Made by a program: the position numbers and the translations under genes. A DNA stretch of 64,000 bases from Bergeyella_A cardium (GTDB lineage: Bacteria; Bacteroidota; Bacteroidia; Flavobacteriales; Weeksellaceae): NCBI RefSeq assembly GCF_030012605.2, contig NZ_CP114055.2, one strand, 5' to 3'. This document shows, in pieces, positions 8,291 to 15,842 of the stretch. Position 1 is the stretch's first letter. Each line of letters begins with the position of its first letter. The notes under the pieces were generated by a model, which made no database searches, had not been told where the DNA came from, and saw only the letters and a list, made by a program, of their open reading frames with translations.

Positions 8291-9259
8291 TTAGTATCCT
8301 AACTGTTTTCGTACTCTTGCGAGGGTTTGCTGCGCGATGCGTCTGGTCTTCTCCGCACCTTCCTGCAATTTCTTATCGAGTTCGGAGAGGTTATTCATAT
8401 AATAATCAAACCGCTCTCGTTCATCCTTAAACTTACTCAGTATGAGGTTGAGGAGCTCAGTTTTTGCGTGCCCATAGCCAAAGCCTCCTGCTACATATTT
8501 TTTTCTCAGCGCTTCGGTTTCTTCCTCGGAGGCGATAAGCTGATAGATGCCAAACACATTACACGCGTCTGGATTTTTCGGTTCTTCAAGGGGAGTAGAA
8601 TCGGTTTCTATAGACATCACCTGTTTTTTCAGCTCTTTCTCTGGCAAGAAAATATTAATAATATTCCCTCTGGATTTAGACATTTTCTGCCCATCGGTAC
8701 CGGGAACATATTTCGTTTCTGCTTGTAGCTCAGCACTTGGCAGCACAAATGTTTCGCCCATTTGCCTATTAAATTTTTCTGCTAAATCGCGAGTGATTTC
8801 AAGGTGCTGCAGCTGGTCTTTGCCTACGGGAACTATTTCGGCATCGTAGAGCAGGATATCGGCAGCCATTAAAATTGGATAATTAAACAGTCCTGCATTC
8901 ACATCTTGCAGACGATCAGCTTTATCCTTAAACGAATGGGCTAAAGTCAGCCGCTGATACGGGAAAAAACAATCCAAATACCACATAAGTTCGCAAACTT
9001 CTGGAATATCACTTTGCCTGTAAAAGTGTGTTTTTTGGGTATCCAGACCAAACGCCAGCCACGCCGCCGCTATCTCGTAAGTATGCGTTCTAAGCTCCTC
9101 GGCATCTTTAATCTGCGTAAGTGTGTGCAGGTTAGCGATAAAGAGGAAGGAATCATTTTCATCTTTTTTTGATAGCTCTATGGCTGGGATTATTGCTCCG
9201 AGCAAATTCCCAAGATGCGGAGTTCCAGTCGCTTGTATTCCCGTTAATATTCTGGACAT
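8291..9259 (-). CDS. trpS: Tryptophanyl-tRNA synthetase
   Basis: Charges tRNA-Trp. The 322-residue class I synthetase has the HIGH-like site as HLGN in GTPHLGNLLGA (residues 13-23) and the KMSKS loop in DGQKMSKSRGN (about residue 193). It also has the conserved AADILLYDAE and VPVGKDQLQH elements that build the Trp pocket. Length and order match bacterial TrpRS. Apparently monocistronic, converging on the NUDIX gene. Confidence 0.96.
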   Translation of the reverse strand: MSRILTGIQATGTPHLGNLLGAIIPAIELSKKDENDSFLFIANLHTLTQIKDAEELRTHTYEIAAAWLAFGLDTQKTHFYRQSDIPEVCELMWYLDCFFPYQRLTLAHSFKDKADRLQDVNAGLFNYPILMAADILLYDAEIVPVGKDQLQHLEITRDLAEKFNRQMGETFVLPSAELQAETKYVPGTDGQKMSKSRGNIINIFLPEKELKKQVMSIETDSTPLEEPKNPDACNVFGIYQLIASEEETEALRKKYVAGGFGYGHAKTELLNLILSKFKDERERFDYYMNNLSELDKKLQEGAEKTRRIAQQTLARVRKQLGY

Positions 9260-9334
9260 AATCTATATTCTATTTAATATTAAAAAATTTTTCTCTATAA
9301 TAATAAGGCATTGAGGGCTCTACATCGGTTTTCA

Positions 9335-9823
9335 TCAGACATAAATCTGTGCCCAGCTCCTTTTCAGCGGGAGGAGGAAGTCCGAGAGATACGCCAGGTA
9401 AGTATCTTTGGAAAAATCATATACCTCGATATCGTGCGGTATGCTCCCCTCTTTTAGTCCTCTTTTAAACTCAAGGAGGCCAACGGTTTTCGTTTCGCCT
9501 TGCTCTACATACGACACTTTCATCCTGTTGAGAAGTTCAAAACCATACTCGCGGTCGAGTTCCTTTAAAAAATCACTTAAAGAATCCAGCGCACAGCCGC
9601 CTGGGCTCACCTCTTCTTCATCAATACAAATGACGATGAACTGGTTCTTTTCGATTTTAAACGAAGATGAAACAGGCTTCCCGTGGTACTTCCAGCCAGA
9701 TAAAAAATCATACAACCGCTGGGAAATGTCCATAGATTCCTTTGCGGTAAATTTGCGCGAAGAGGGGTATATCATCACACGAAAATCATTGGTTTCCACC
9801 GATGAAGATTCTTCTATTTTCAT
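9335..9823 (-). CDS. Conserved Bacteroidetes protein of unknown function
   Basis: A 162-residue cytoplasmic protein, acidic and without membrane segments. It sits last in a minus-strand block after two Fe-S proteins. Homologues in this position in flavobacteria are often labelled 'ABC transporter ATPase', from memory. No Walker A, Walker B or signature motif is visible here, so that label is not supported. The conserved-looking segment is MIYPSSRKF...ISQRLYDFLSGWKYHGKPVSS. A TAnnTTTG-like element (TACCTTTG, minus strand, 9899-9906) could give it its own promoter. Confidence 0.6.
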   Translation of the reverse strand: MKIEESSSVETNDFRVMIYPSSRKFTAKESMDISQRLYDFLSGWKYHGKPVSSSFKIEKNQFIVICIDEEEVSPGGCALDSLSDFLKELDREYGFELLNRMKVSYVEQGETKTVGLLEFKRGLKEGSIPHDIEVYDFSKDTYLAYLSDFLLPLKRSWAQIYV

Positions 9824-9915
9824 TGTTTTTTCTATTTCGTTTTAAGATAAATCTATTCAATTTTTTTCTGCAAACCTCTACCTCCGAAGCTGTGGGCGCA
9901 AAGGTAATTAACTTT

Positions 9916-10695
9916 TTACAAATCTTCTGCCTCAGCAATCAGCTCAGCGATGTCTTTTACCACAACTGCCTCGTTTTTATTAAAATGTTTTATTCCGTCG
10001 GTCAGCATTGTATTGCAAAATGGGCAACCCGTTGCGATGATGTTTGGCGCCTCATCTAAAGCCTCTTCCGTTCGTTTTACATTGATTTCCTGCGTACCTT
10101 TTTCAGATTCCTTAAACATTTGAGAGCCCCCAGCACCGCAGCAAACTGCATTTCTCCGATTATTTTTCATCTCCACCAGCTCGGCGTCGAGCTTCTCAAG
10201 AAGCTGTCGAGGCGCTTCATACTCACCATTGCCTCGCCCAAGATAGCAGGGGTCGTGGAAGGTTATTCGCTTCCCTTCAAACTTTCCACCTTCTATCCTT
10301 AGCCGGCCTTCTTCCATTAATTTTTTTAAAAACTGTGTGTGGTGCAGCACTTCGTAATTACCTCCCAATTGCGGATATTCGTTTTTTAATATATTGAAAC
10401 CGTGCGGACAAGCCGTTACAATCCGAGTAACGCCATAAGCGTTCAGCACTTCTATATTGTTCAGCGCCATCATCTGGAAGATAAACTCATTTCCTGCGCG
10501 CTTCGCGGGGTCGCCCGTGCAAGATTCTTCCTTTCCCAGCACAGCAAACTCCACCCCAATATGATTTAATATTTTGCAAAAAGCTCTCGTGATGCGCTTT
10601 GCCCTGTCATCAAAACTTCCGGCACAGCCCACCCAAAACAAAACTTCGGGCATTTTTCCTTCAGCGGCATACTCCGCCATCGTCTTTATTTTCAT
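9916..10695 (-). CDS. CCG-domain Fe-S binding protein
   Basis: A 259-residue protein with two cysteine-rich CCG domains, as in heterodisulfide reductase subunit B, GlpC and LutA/LldE. The cysteine clusters are WVGCAGSFDDRA near the N-terminus, HDPCYLGR and NAVCCGAGGSQMF in the middle, and ATGCPFCNTML near the C-terminus. These sites are known in the family to bind Fe-S clusters. The upstream neighbour carries a membrane anchor and two 4Fe-4S motifs, so the pair probably forms a membrane-bound electron-transfer complex. Donor and acceptor are unknown. Confidence 0.85.
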   Translation of the reverse strand: MKIKTMAEYAAEGKMPEVLFWVGCAGSFDDRAKRITRAFCKILNHIGVEFAVLGKEESCTGDPAKRAGNEFIFQMMALNNIEVLNAYGVTRIVTACPHGFNILKNEYPQLGGNYEVLHHTQFLKKLMEEGRLRIEGGKFEGKRITFHDPCYLGRGNGEYEAPRQLLEKLDAELVEMKNNRRNAVCCGAGGSQMFKESEKGTQEINVKRTEEALDEAPNIIATGCPFCNTMLTDGIKHFNKNEAVVVKDIAELIAEAEDL

Positions 10696-10770
10696 AATTT
10701 TAATGGAGGAACATCGTTCCTTTTATTATCTCAAAAATCTTTTTAAAAAACTCATCTTTATACTGATGAG

Positions 10771-12114
10771 TTAATTTTCTTCGTCTGCCCAATTGAGGCG
10801 ATCGGCTTGATTGTATTGCCAAGGCGCCGCATTGTTCTCGATATTTGTCATCATCAGGTTCCATTCTTGGGGAGCCGATGCTTCTTCCATCACCATATAA
10901 CGGCGGAGGTCGATAATGATGGAAAGTGGGTCTATTAAGATTGGGCAGGCTTCGGTACAAGCGTTACAAGTTGTACAAGCGAGGATTTCCTCTTTTGAAA
11001 TAAAATCATAGAGCAGTCGTTTGCCATCATCTTGAAACTGACCATTTTTATTTATATTTTGTCCGACTTCTTCGAGCCTGTCCCTTGTTTTCATCATAAT
11101 TTTTCTTGGAGAGAGGGATTTTCCTGTCATACTTGCTGGGCAAACGGCAGTACAACGGCCACATTCTGTGCAAGAATATGCATTGAGGAGCTGCACTCGG
11201 TTAAGGTCAAAAATATCATTTGCACCGAAGCGCTCCACAGGGGTTTCCGATGAATCTGAACTTGCAGCATAGGGGTCTGCATTGGGATTCATCATCAGTT
11301 TTATTTCTTTGGTTACAGACGGCAGGTTACTGAGCTCGGCTTTGGGCTGGAGCTTTGAAAACCACGCATTGGGAAAGGCGAGCAAAATATGTAAGTGCTT
11401 GGAATAGTAGAGGTAATTCATAAAAAAGAGAATCCCTAAGATGTGGTACCACCAGCCTATTCTCTCAATAAATATAAGTGTGGTTTCGGAGAGGTTGAGC
11501 GCTTTGAAAATAGGCAGGAAGGTGATTTTGCTCACTGGAAAAGCTCCGAGAATGGGATAATGTGGGCTTCCTCTGTGCTGGAGAAGTGCGTCAGCCGAAT
11601 TCATTAAGAGGAAGGCGAGCATTAGAGAGCATTCAATGAGCAGGATATAGTTGGCATCGTCTTTTGCCCAGCCTTTTAATTCCTGCATACTGAGGCGGCT
11701 TACTTTTAGAATATTTCTCCTGATAAAAAATATAATTACCGATAAAAGCACTAAAAATGAAAAAACCTCTAATGTACTGGTAAAGAGATTGTAAAACGAT
11801 GAACTCAGCAGAGATGAAAGTACCCTGTGCGTACCGAAAAGTCCATCTACAAGAATCTCCGCAAGCTCTAAATTGATGATGATAAAACCCGCATAGACAA
11901 GGATATGGAGGATTCCAGCGACGGGTCTTCTGGTCATTTTACTTTGCCCAAGAGCTACCTTTGCCATTATTTTCCAGCGCTCTGCTTTATTATCAGTTCG
12001 GTGGATGGTTTTTCCGAGCATAATATTTCGGTAGATGATTCTGAGGCTCCTAAAAAAAAGCCCAAAACCGACCGAGATGCAGAGAAGAAAAATAATGTTG
12101 TCTATATAGCTCAT
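10771..12114 (-). CDS. Membrane 4Fe-4S oxidoreductase subunit
   Basis: A 447-residue protein with about six transmembrane helices in the first 270 residues, resembling the haem-b/NarI-like domain of HdrE-type subunits. Two C-terminal 4Fe-4S motifs follow: CTECGRCTAVCP and CTTCNACTEACP. It likely passes electrons between the membrane and the CCG partner encoded 75 nt downstream. An upstream ATG at 12153 would add 13 residues; I prefer 12114 because MSYIDNIIFLL begins directly with the first helix, as in relatives. Confidence 0.85.
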   Translation of the reverse strand: MSYIDNIIFLLCISVGFGLFFRSLRIIYRNIMLGKTIHRTDNKAERWKIMAKVALGQSKMTRRPVAGILHILVYAGFIIINLELAEILVDGLFGTHRVLSSLLSSSFYNLFTSTLEVFSFLVLLSVIIFFIRRNILKVSRLSMQELKGWAKDDANYILLIECSLMLAFLLMNSADALLQHRGSPHYPILGAFPVSKITFLPIFKALNLSETTLIFIERIGWWYHILGILFFMNYLYYSKHLHILLAFPNAWFSKLQPKAELSNLPSVTKEIKLMMNPNADPYAASSDSSETPVERFGANDIFDLNRVQLLNAYSCTECGRCTAVCPASMTGKSLSPRKIMMKTRDRLEEVGQNINKNGQFQDDGKRLLYDFISKEEILACTTCNACTEACPILIDPLSIIIDLRRYMVMEEASAPQEWNLMMTNIENNAAPWQYNQADRLNWADEEN

Positions 12115-12240
12115 AATGGTTTTATGTTTGTGGAATTTTGCTAAAACCTCCACCGATAAAAAAGTGCTGAAATATACTAAACTTGAGAGGAAAAGCCCTT
12201 GAAGCCAAAGAAATTTGTAAAAAAGATAAATAGAAATCCC

Positions 12241-12298
12241 CGTAAATTTTAACCCTGTTTCTGAGGTTAAAATGCCTCAGCCATTGGTAAAATTTACG
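12241..12298. other. Two-tier stem-loop between mlaD and the Fe-S genes
   Basis: Outer arms CGTAAATTTTAACC (12241-12254) and GGTAAAATTTACG (12286-12298) pair with one bulge. Inner arms CTGAGG (12261-12266) and CCTCAG (12275-12280) pair inside the loop. No U-tract follows on either strand, so this does not look like a plain terminator. Confidence 0.6.
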
Positions 12299-12345
12299 AG
12301 AAAATATTTCTTCCCAACCAAGTAGGAGGAAAATGCTGAAAATCC

Positions 12346-13287
12346 TTACTTCTTTCCGAAGACAGAGATGTTGATGTACTTTTTTGGATTGTTCTTCAAA
12401 TCTTCTATGAGCTTATTGAGGTTATCGGAAGTCTGGGTGAGGTTGTTATAAAACGCCTCGTCTTTCATTATTTTACCAAGGCTTCCTTCACCTTTTTGTA
12501 TGCCCGCAATAAGTCCATTAAGCTGATGAGCAGTCTCGCTTAGATTAGCAACCGCAGTATTGAGCTTTTGTACATCTATATTATCTGCTACTTTGCCGTA
12601 TTTATCCAATGTATTTTTTGCGCTTACCGTCATTGCAGAGGTATTATCCAATACGGTTTGGAGCTTTGGATCAGCCTTCGCAAGTAAGGTATTGGTCTGC
12701 CTTGAAGTTTGCTCAAACGCTGAAACAGTACGATTGAGGTTAATTAAAAGAGCTCTGATTTCCTGCTGATTCTGCTCATTAAGAAGTTTATTTGCGTTTG
12801 TGGTAAGAGAATCTACCTGCTTCAAAACACCTTCCACCTGTTGTTTGATAGGCATAGCTTCAGCAGCGAGGCTCTTCATCAAAGAAAGTTCGTATCCCGC
12901 TTGCAGGGTATCTCCATCTTTAGCCAGAGGATTTCCATTTTCCATACGAAGCCTGATTGCGGTATCTGACATTAATCCCGATTCAAAGATTTCCAGAGTA
13001 GATTTTTTGGAGAAAGAGAACTTGTCATCTATCCTCACCTGAACGAGAAAGGTAACTGCTCCGTCTTTCGCTATAATGGGAGAGATTTTTTCTACTTTAC
13101 CTACCTTTAGCCCATTAATGGATACGGGGCTGGATGAATTGAGTCCCTGTACATTATCAAATATAGCATAGTAAACATTGGCCGTAGAAAACAGGCTCCT
13201 CCCCTTCATAAACTGGAAAAGCAATACAAAACCAACGATGGCAAAGATTGCAATAAGACCAGCTTTTATTTCATTTGATATTTTCAT
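12346..13287 (-). CDS. MlaD-family MCE protein
   Basis: A 313-residue inner-membrane-anchored lipid-binding protein. It has an N-terminal membrane helix (about 8-27), an MCE domain (about 40-115, with VQGLNSSSPVSINGLKVGKV) and a long helical C-terminal region. MCE proteins move phospholipids between inner and outer membranes with an MlaE/MlaF-type ABC transporter, which is not in this window. The frame is open to 13353, but a TAnnTTTG element at 13308-13315 lies inside that extension. This puts the start at 13287 (or 13293). Confidence 0.88.
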   Translation of the reverse strand: MKISNEIKAGLIAIFAIVGFVLLFQFMKGRSLFSTANVYYAIFDNVQGLNSSSPVSINGLKVGKVEKISPIIAKDGAVTFLVQVRIDDKFSFSKKSTLEIFESGLMSDTAIRLRMENGNPLAKDGDTLQAGYELSLMKSLAAEAMPIKQQVEGVLKQVDSLTTNANKLLNEQNQQEIRALLINLNRTVSAFEQTSRQTNTLLAKADPKLQTVLDNTSAMTVSAKNTLDKYGKVADNIDVQKLNTAVANLSETAHQLNGLIAGIQKGEGSLGKIMKDEAFYNNLTQTSDNLNKLIEDLKNNPKKYINISVFGKK

Positions 13288-13307
13288 AAACATTAAAAAA
13301 AACTTGG

Positions 13308-13315
13308 CAAATATA
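13308..13315 (-). promoter_or_regulatory. -7 promoter element for mlaD-like gene
   Basis: Minus-strand TATATTTG, 20 nt upstream of the ATG at 13287. Confidence 0.6.
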
Positions 13316-13374
13316 GTATATTTTAAATTAAATAAAGTGCCATAAAACGCCATTAAAAGCGAGATTAAAGCCCC

Positions 13375-13412
13375 TTAAAAAAAGAAAAAGCAGTAAGAAA
13401 ATCTTACTGCTT
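13375..13412 (-). terminator. Rho-independent terminator after the ppiD-like gene
   Basis: AGCAGTAAG and CTTACTGCT arms (13389-13411); on the minus strand a T-rich run follows (plus-strand A run 13376-13388). Confidence 0.85.
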
Positions 13413-13432
13413 CTGATGGTTTTTTTTGAGGA

Positions 13433-15592
13433 TTATTGTTGTCTTACTTTATCCCAGACCTCAATTCTGTAATCTTTAATATCTGCACCATTTTGGAGAC
13501 TTCGGATAACAAACTGACCAAACATTTGAGCATTTTGCTGCATAAGCATAGCTGCAGTTTCTTTCTCGCTGCCAGGCTGTTTGTTCGTAGATTCAGATTT
13601 TTTAACCACTAAATATACTCCTGTTTTTCCTTCAATCGGGTTGGAGAGCTTGCCCTTAGCCACACCCAAAGAAGCTCCTGCAACTTTTGGCTCCATAGAA
13701 CCTGCAAGCGATGGTGTAAGAGCATTAATCTGACCACTCTGCTTAGTTGTTCCGAAGAGTTTTGCCACTTGGTCAAGGCTTGAAACCTTAGACTTATTAA
13801 GTTTTTCTATGATTTTCTTAGCAGCGAGCTCGTTGAGGACAATAGGTTCTATCTGCTCCCTTACGCTCTCTGGCTCTGCCAACTCTTCATCATAAAAACC
13901 ATTGAGATATACCACAATTTTATCTCCTGTGCCATCTACATTGAAGAGTTCTACATCTCCTTTCTCTCTTTTCTTATTGAATGCCCAAGCGAGGATTTCA
14001 GAGTCTTTGTCCGTACCTAAGCCTTGGATAAACCCGTCAAATCTTTTAACCGCCTTAGGGTTGGAGAACTGATATTTCGCTTTTTTAGCAATATTAGAAA
14101 ATTCGTTGAAAGACCTGCCCTGAACCTGCTGAATAAATCTTTTAGAGTTTTTGTCAATCTCATTTTCAGTAGCTTCAGATGGTTTGATAGCTCGTACGAG
14201 ATTGGCTACTTTGTAAGTCATCTTCGGTTCGTTTTCAACTTTTTTATCCTGAATATTGATAATATGATAACCATATACAGTCTTTACTACTCCAGTTTCA
14301 CCTTTCGGAGATTTATCTACAAAATTTTGAAATTCTGGAACAAACTGAGGTTGTGAAGAATCTGCCCAACCGAGACTTCCTCCTTGTGCTGCTGAGCCTT
14401 TATCAGCAGAGAGGTTCAGGAATTCATCAAACTTGGAAGGTTCTGTTTTTACTATCGCACTGATGGAATCTGCTAATTTCTTAGCTTTCGCCTCACTCAT
14501 ATTAGCCTCAATTCCCGCTGGATTATCCTTATAGGAAATCAAGATATGCCTTGCTAATGTAGAAGCATTTTGCTGCTGTTTCTTATCCAAAAGTTTAGAA
14601 ACTACATAATAGCCCTGCTCTTTGTATGGCCCAAAAATCTGACCAGTAGATGCCGTTGCAATCTGAGATTGAAGCGCCTGTGGAAGCTGCTCCGCAGGAA
14701 CATACGCAGGATTAAATTGTGCATCCGAATTTAAAGCAATGAACATAGAATCATTCGCCGTATTTCGGAAGTTTTCATTTGGATCAGATTCACTTCCTTT
14801 ATTTAGGAGATACTCTATTTCTTCTTTTACTTTGCCTTCATCAGCCGGGCTTGGATTAGCAGGGAAGAAAACCACCCCGATATTTCTCGATGGCTGGCTC
14901 TTGAAAATCGTCTGATGCTTTTTAATATAATCTGCCAAATCCTGAGTACTAACTTTTATAGGGTTTTTCTTCAAGAATTCCGCATAATCTACCTTTACAT
15001 AATCGATATCTGCAAGCTGGTCTCTGAGCTTCATCATAGCCTCTGCATCTTTCTTGCTGGCAGTTATCCCTGCGGAAAAATTAGCTACGAGCTGTCTTGC
15101 CATTATCCTTGTTTCTATCATTTTTCTGGCACGGAGCCAGTTATTATATGCCTCTGGATTGGCTTTATAACTTTCAATTTCTTTTTTAAGCTCCTGTACT
15201 TTGAAGTTTCCTTTTTCATCAAAAAGATTTTGATTTTGAGAAACCATTGGATCGTACTGAATTTGATTCCAGAACATATCATCGGTGAGCTCCATACCCA
15301 GTTTATCAAACTGCTGCTTTACGAGCTTACTCTGGATAAGTACCTGCCAAGCCTGCTCTTCGAGACCAGAAGTAGGCATACCTTGCTGCTTCGCCTGGTC
15401 TTGGAGTAGCATTAGTTGATCATTGAATTCTTCTCTTGTAATTTTTTCTCCATTTACTTTTCCTAATACATCAGGATTTTTACCAAAGACTTTATCTATA
15501 GAATCAGGATTTACCACAAATGCAAGCAAGGCAAGGGCAATAATCCCCATCAATAAGACTGGTCTTTTTCTAATTTCACTTAAAATTGCCAT
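13433..15592 (-). CDS. PpiD-like peptidyl-prolyl isomerase / SurA-N foldase
   Basis: A 719-residue periplasmic foldase. It is anchored by an N-terminal helix (residues 12-28, LLMGIIALALLAFVV) and carries a SurA-N/SurA_N_3 chaperone region (about 40-190). A parvulin domain starts near 345, ending near the GGSLGWADSSQ and GYHIINI motifs. The C-terminal half is long, with a second, degenerate isomerase-like fold. The architecture matches PpiD, which assists folding of outer-membrane and secreted proteins. Single gene, with a terminator directly after it. Confidence 0.88.
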   Translation of the reverse strand: MAILSEIRKRPVLLMGIIALALLAFVVNPDSIDKVFGKNPDVLGKVNGEKITREEFNDQLMLLQDQAKQQGMPTSGLEEQAWQVLIQSKLVKQQFDKLGMELTDDMFWNQIQYDPMVSQNQNLFDEKGNFKVQELKKEIESYKANPEAYNNWLRARKMIETRIMARQLVANFSAGITASKKDAEAMMKLRDQLADIDYVKVDYAEFLKKNPIKVSTQDLADYIKKHQTIFKSQPSRNIGVVFFPANPSPADEGKVKEEIEYLLNKGSESDPNENFRNTANDSMFIALNSDAQFNPAYVPAEQLPQALQSQIATASTGQIFGPYKEQGYYVVSKLLDKKQQQNASTLARHILISYKDNPAGIEANMSEAKAKKLADSISAIVKTEPSKFDEFLNLSADKGSAAQGGSLGWADSSQPQFVPEFQNFVDKSPKGETGVVKTVYGYHIINIQDKKVENEPKMTYKVANLVRAIKPSEATENEIDKNSKRFIQQVQGRSFNEFSNIAKKAKYQFSNPKAVKRFDGFIQGLGTDKDSEILAWAFNKKREKGDVELFNVDGTGDKIVVYLNGFYDEELAEPESVREQIEPIVLNELAAKKIIEKLNKSKVSSLDQVAKLFGTTKQSGQINALTPSLAGSMEPKVAGASLGVAKGKLSNPIEGKTGVYLVVKKSESTNKQPGSEKETAAMLMQQNAQMFGQFVIRSLQNGADIKDYRIEVWDKVRQQ

Positions 15593-15726
15593 TTTGTTTA
15601 AGTCTAAAATTTATCAGTCCGCGAAAATACATATTTTAAGGATAGTAAGGAAATTATTTAAAAAATTATTTAATCATTTCTCGACTGAGAAGAATAGCTA
15701 ATCGTCATTTTGGCGCATTTTTTATC

Positions 15727-15742
15727 TTGGCACAGGACTTGG
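15727..15742 (+). promoter_or_regulatory. Possible sigma-54-type promoter upstream of lon
   Basis: TTGGCAC-AGGAC-TTGG matches the -24 TGGCAC and most of the -12 TTGC elements with the right 5-nt spacing, except G for the final C. It lies 100 nt before the lon ATG. The sigma-54 assignment is inference from the motif only. Confidence 0.35.
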
Positions 15743-15798
15743 GAAAATCTGCCATGCTTTATCCAGATAGTTCTACAAAAGGAAGCCATCGGATATTT

Positions 15799-15806
15799 TA
15801 AATTTG
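15799..15806 (+). promoter_or_regulatory. -7 promoter element for lon
   Basis: TAAATTTG matches TAnnTTTG. The predicted transcription start falls just before the palindrome at 15821. Confidence 0.45.
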
Positions 15807-15820
15807 ATTTTATAAACTAA

Positions 15821-15835
15821 ATGACAAATTGTCAT
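15821..15835. promoter_or_regulatory. Palindromic operator-like site before lon
   Basis: ATGACAAATTGTCAT is a perfect 7+1+7 inverted repeat ending 8 nt before the lon ATG. The core TGACA-N3-TGTCA recurs at 46869-46881 upstream of a rhomboid gene. It could be a repressor or activator site, or an RNA hairpin masking the ribosome site. Confidence 0.55.
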
Positions 15836-15842
15836 AAATATT

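Noticed and set aside
9335..9823. Label 'ABC transporter ATPase' for the small protein after the Fe-S genes
   Set aside because: No Walker A, Walker B or LSGGQ motif and too short for an ABC ATPase domain.
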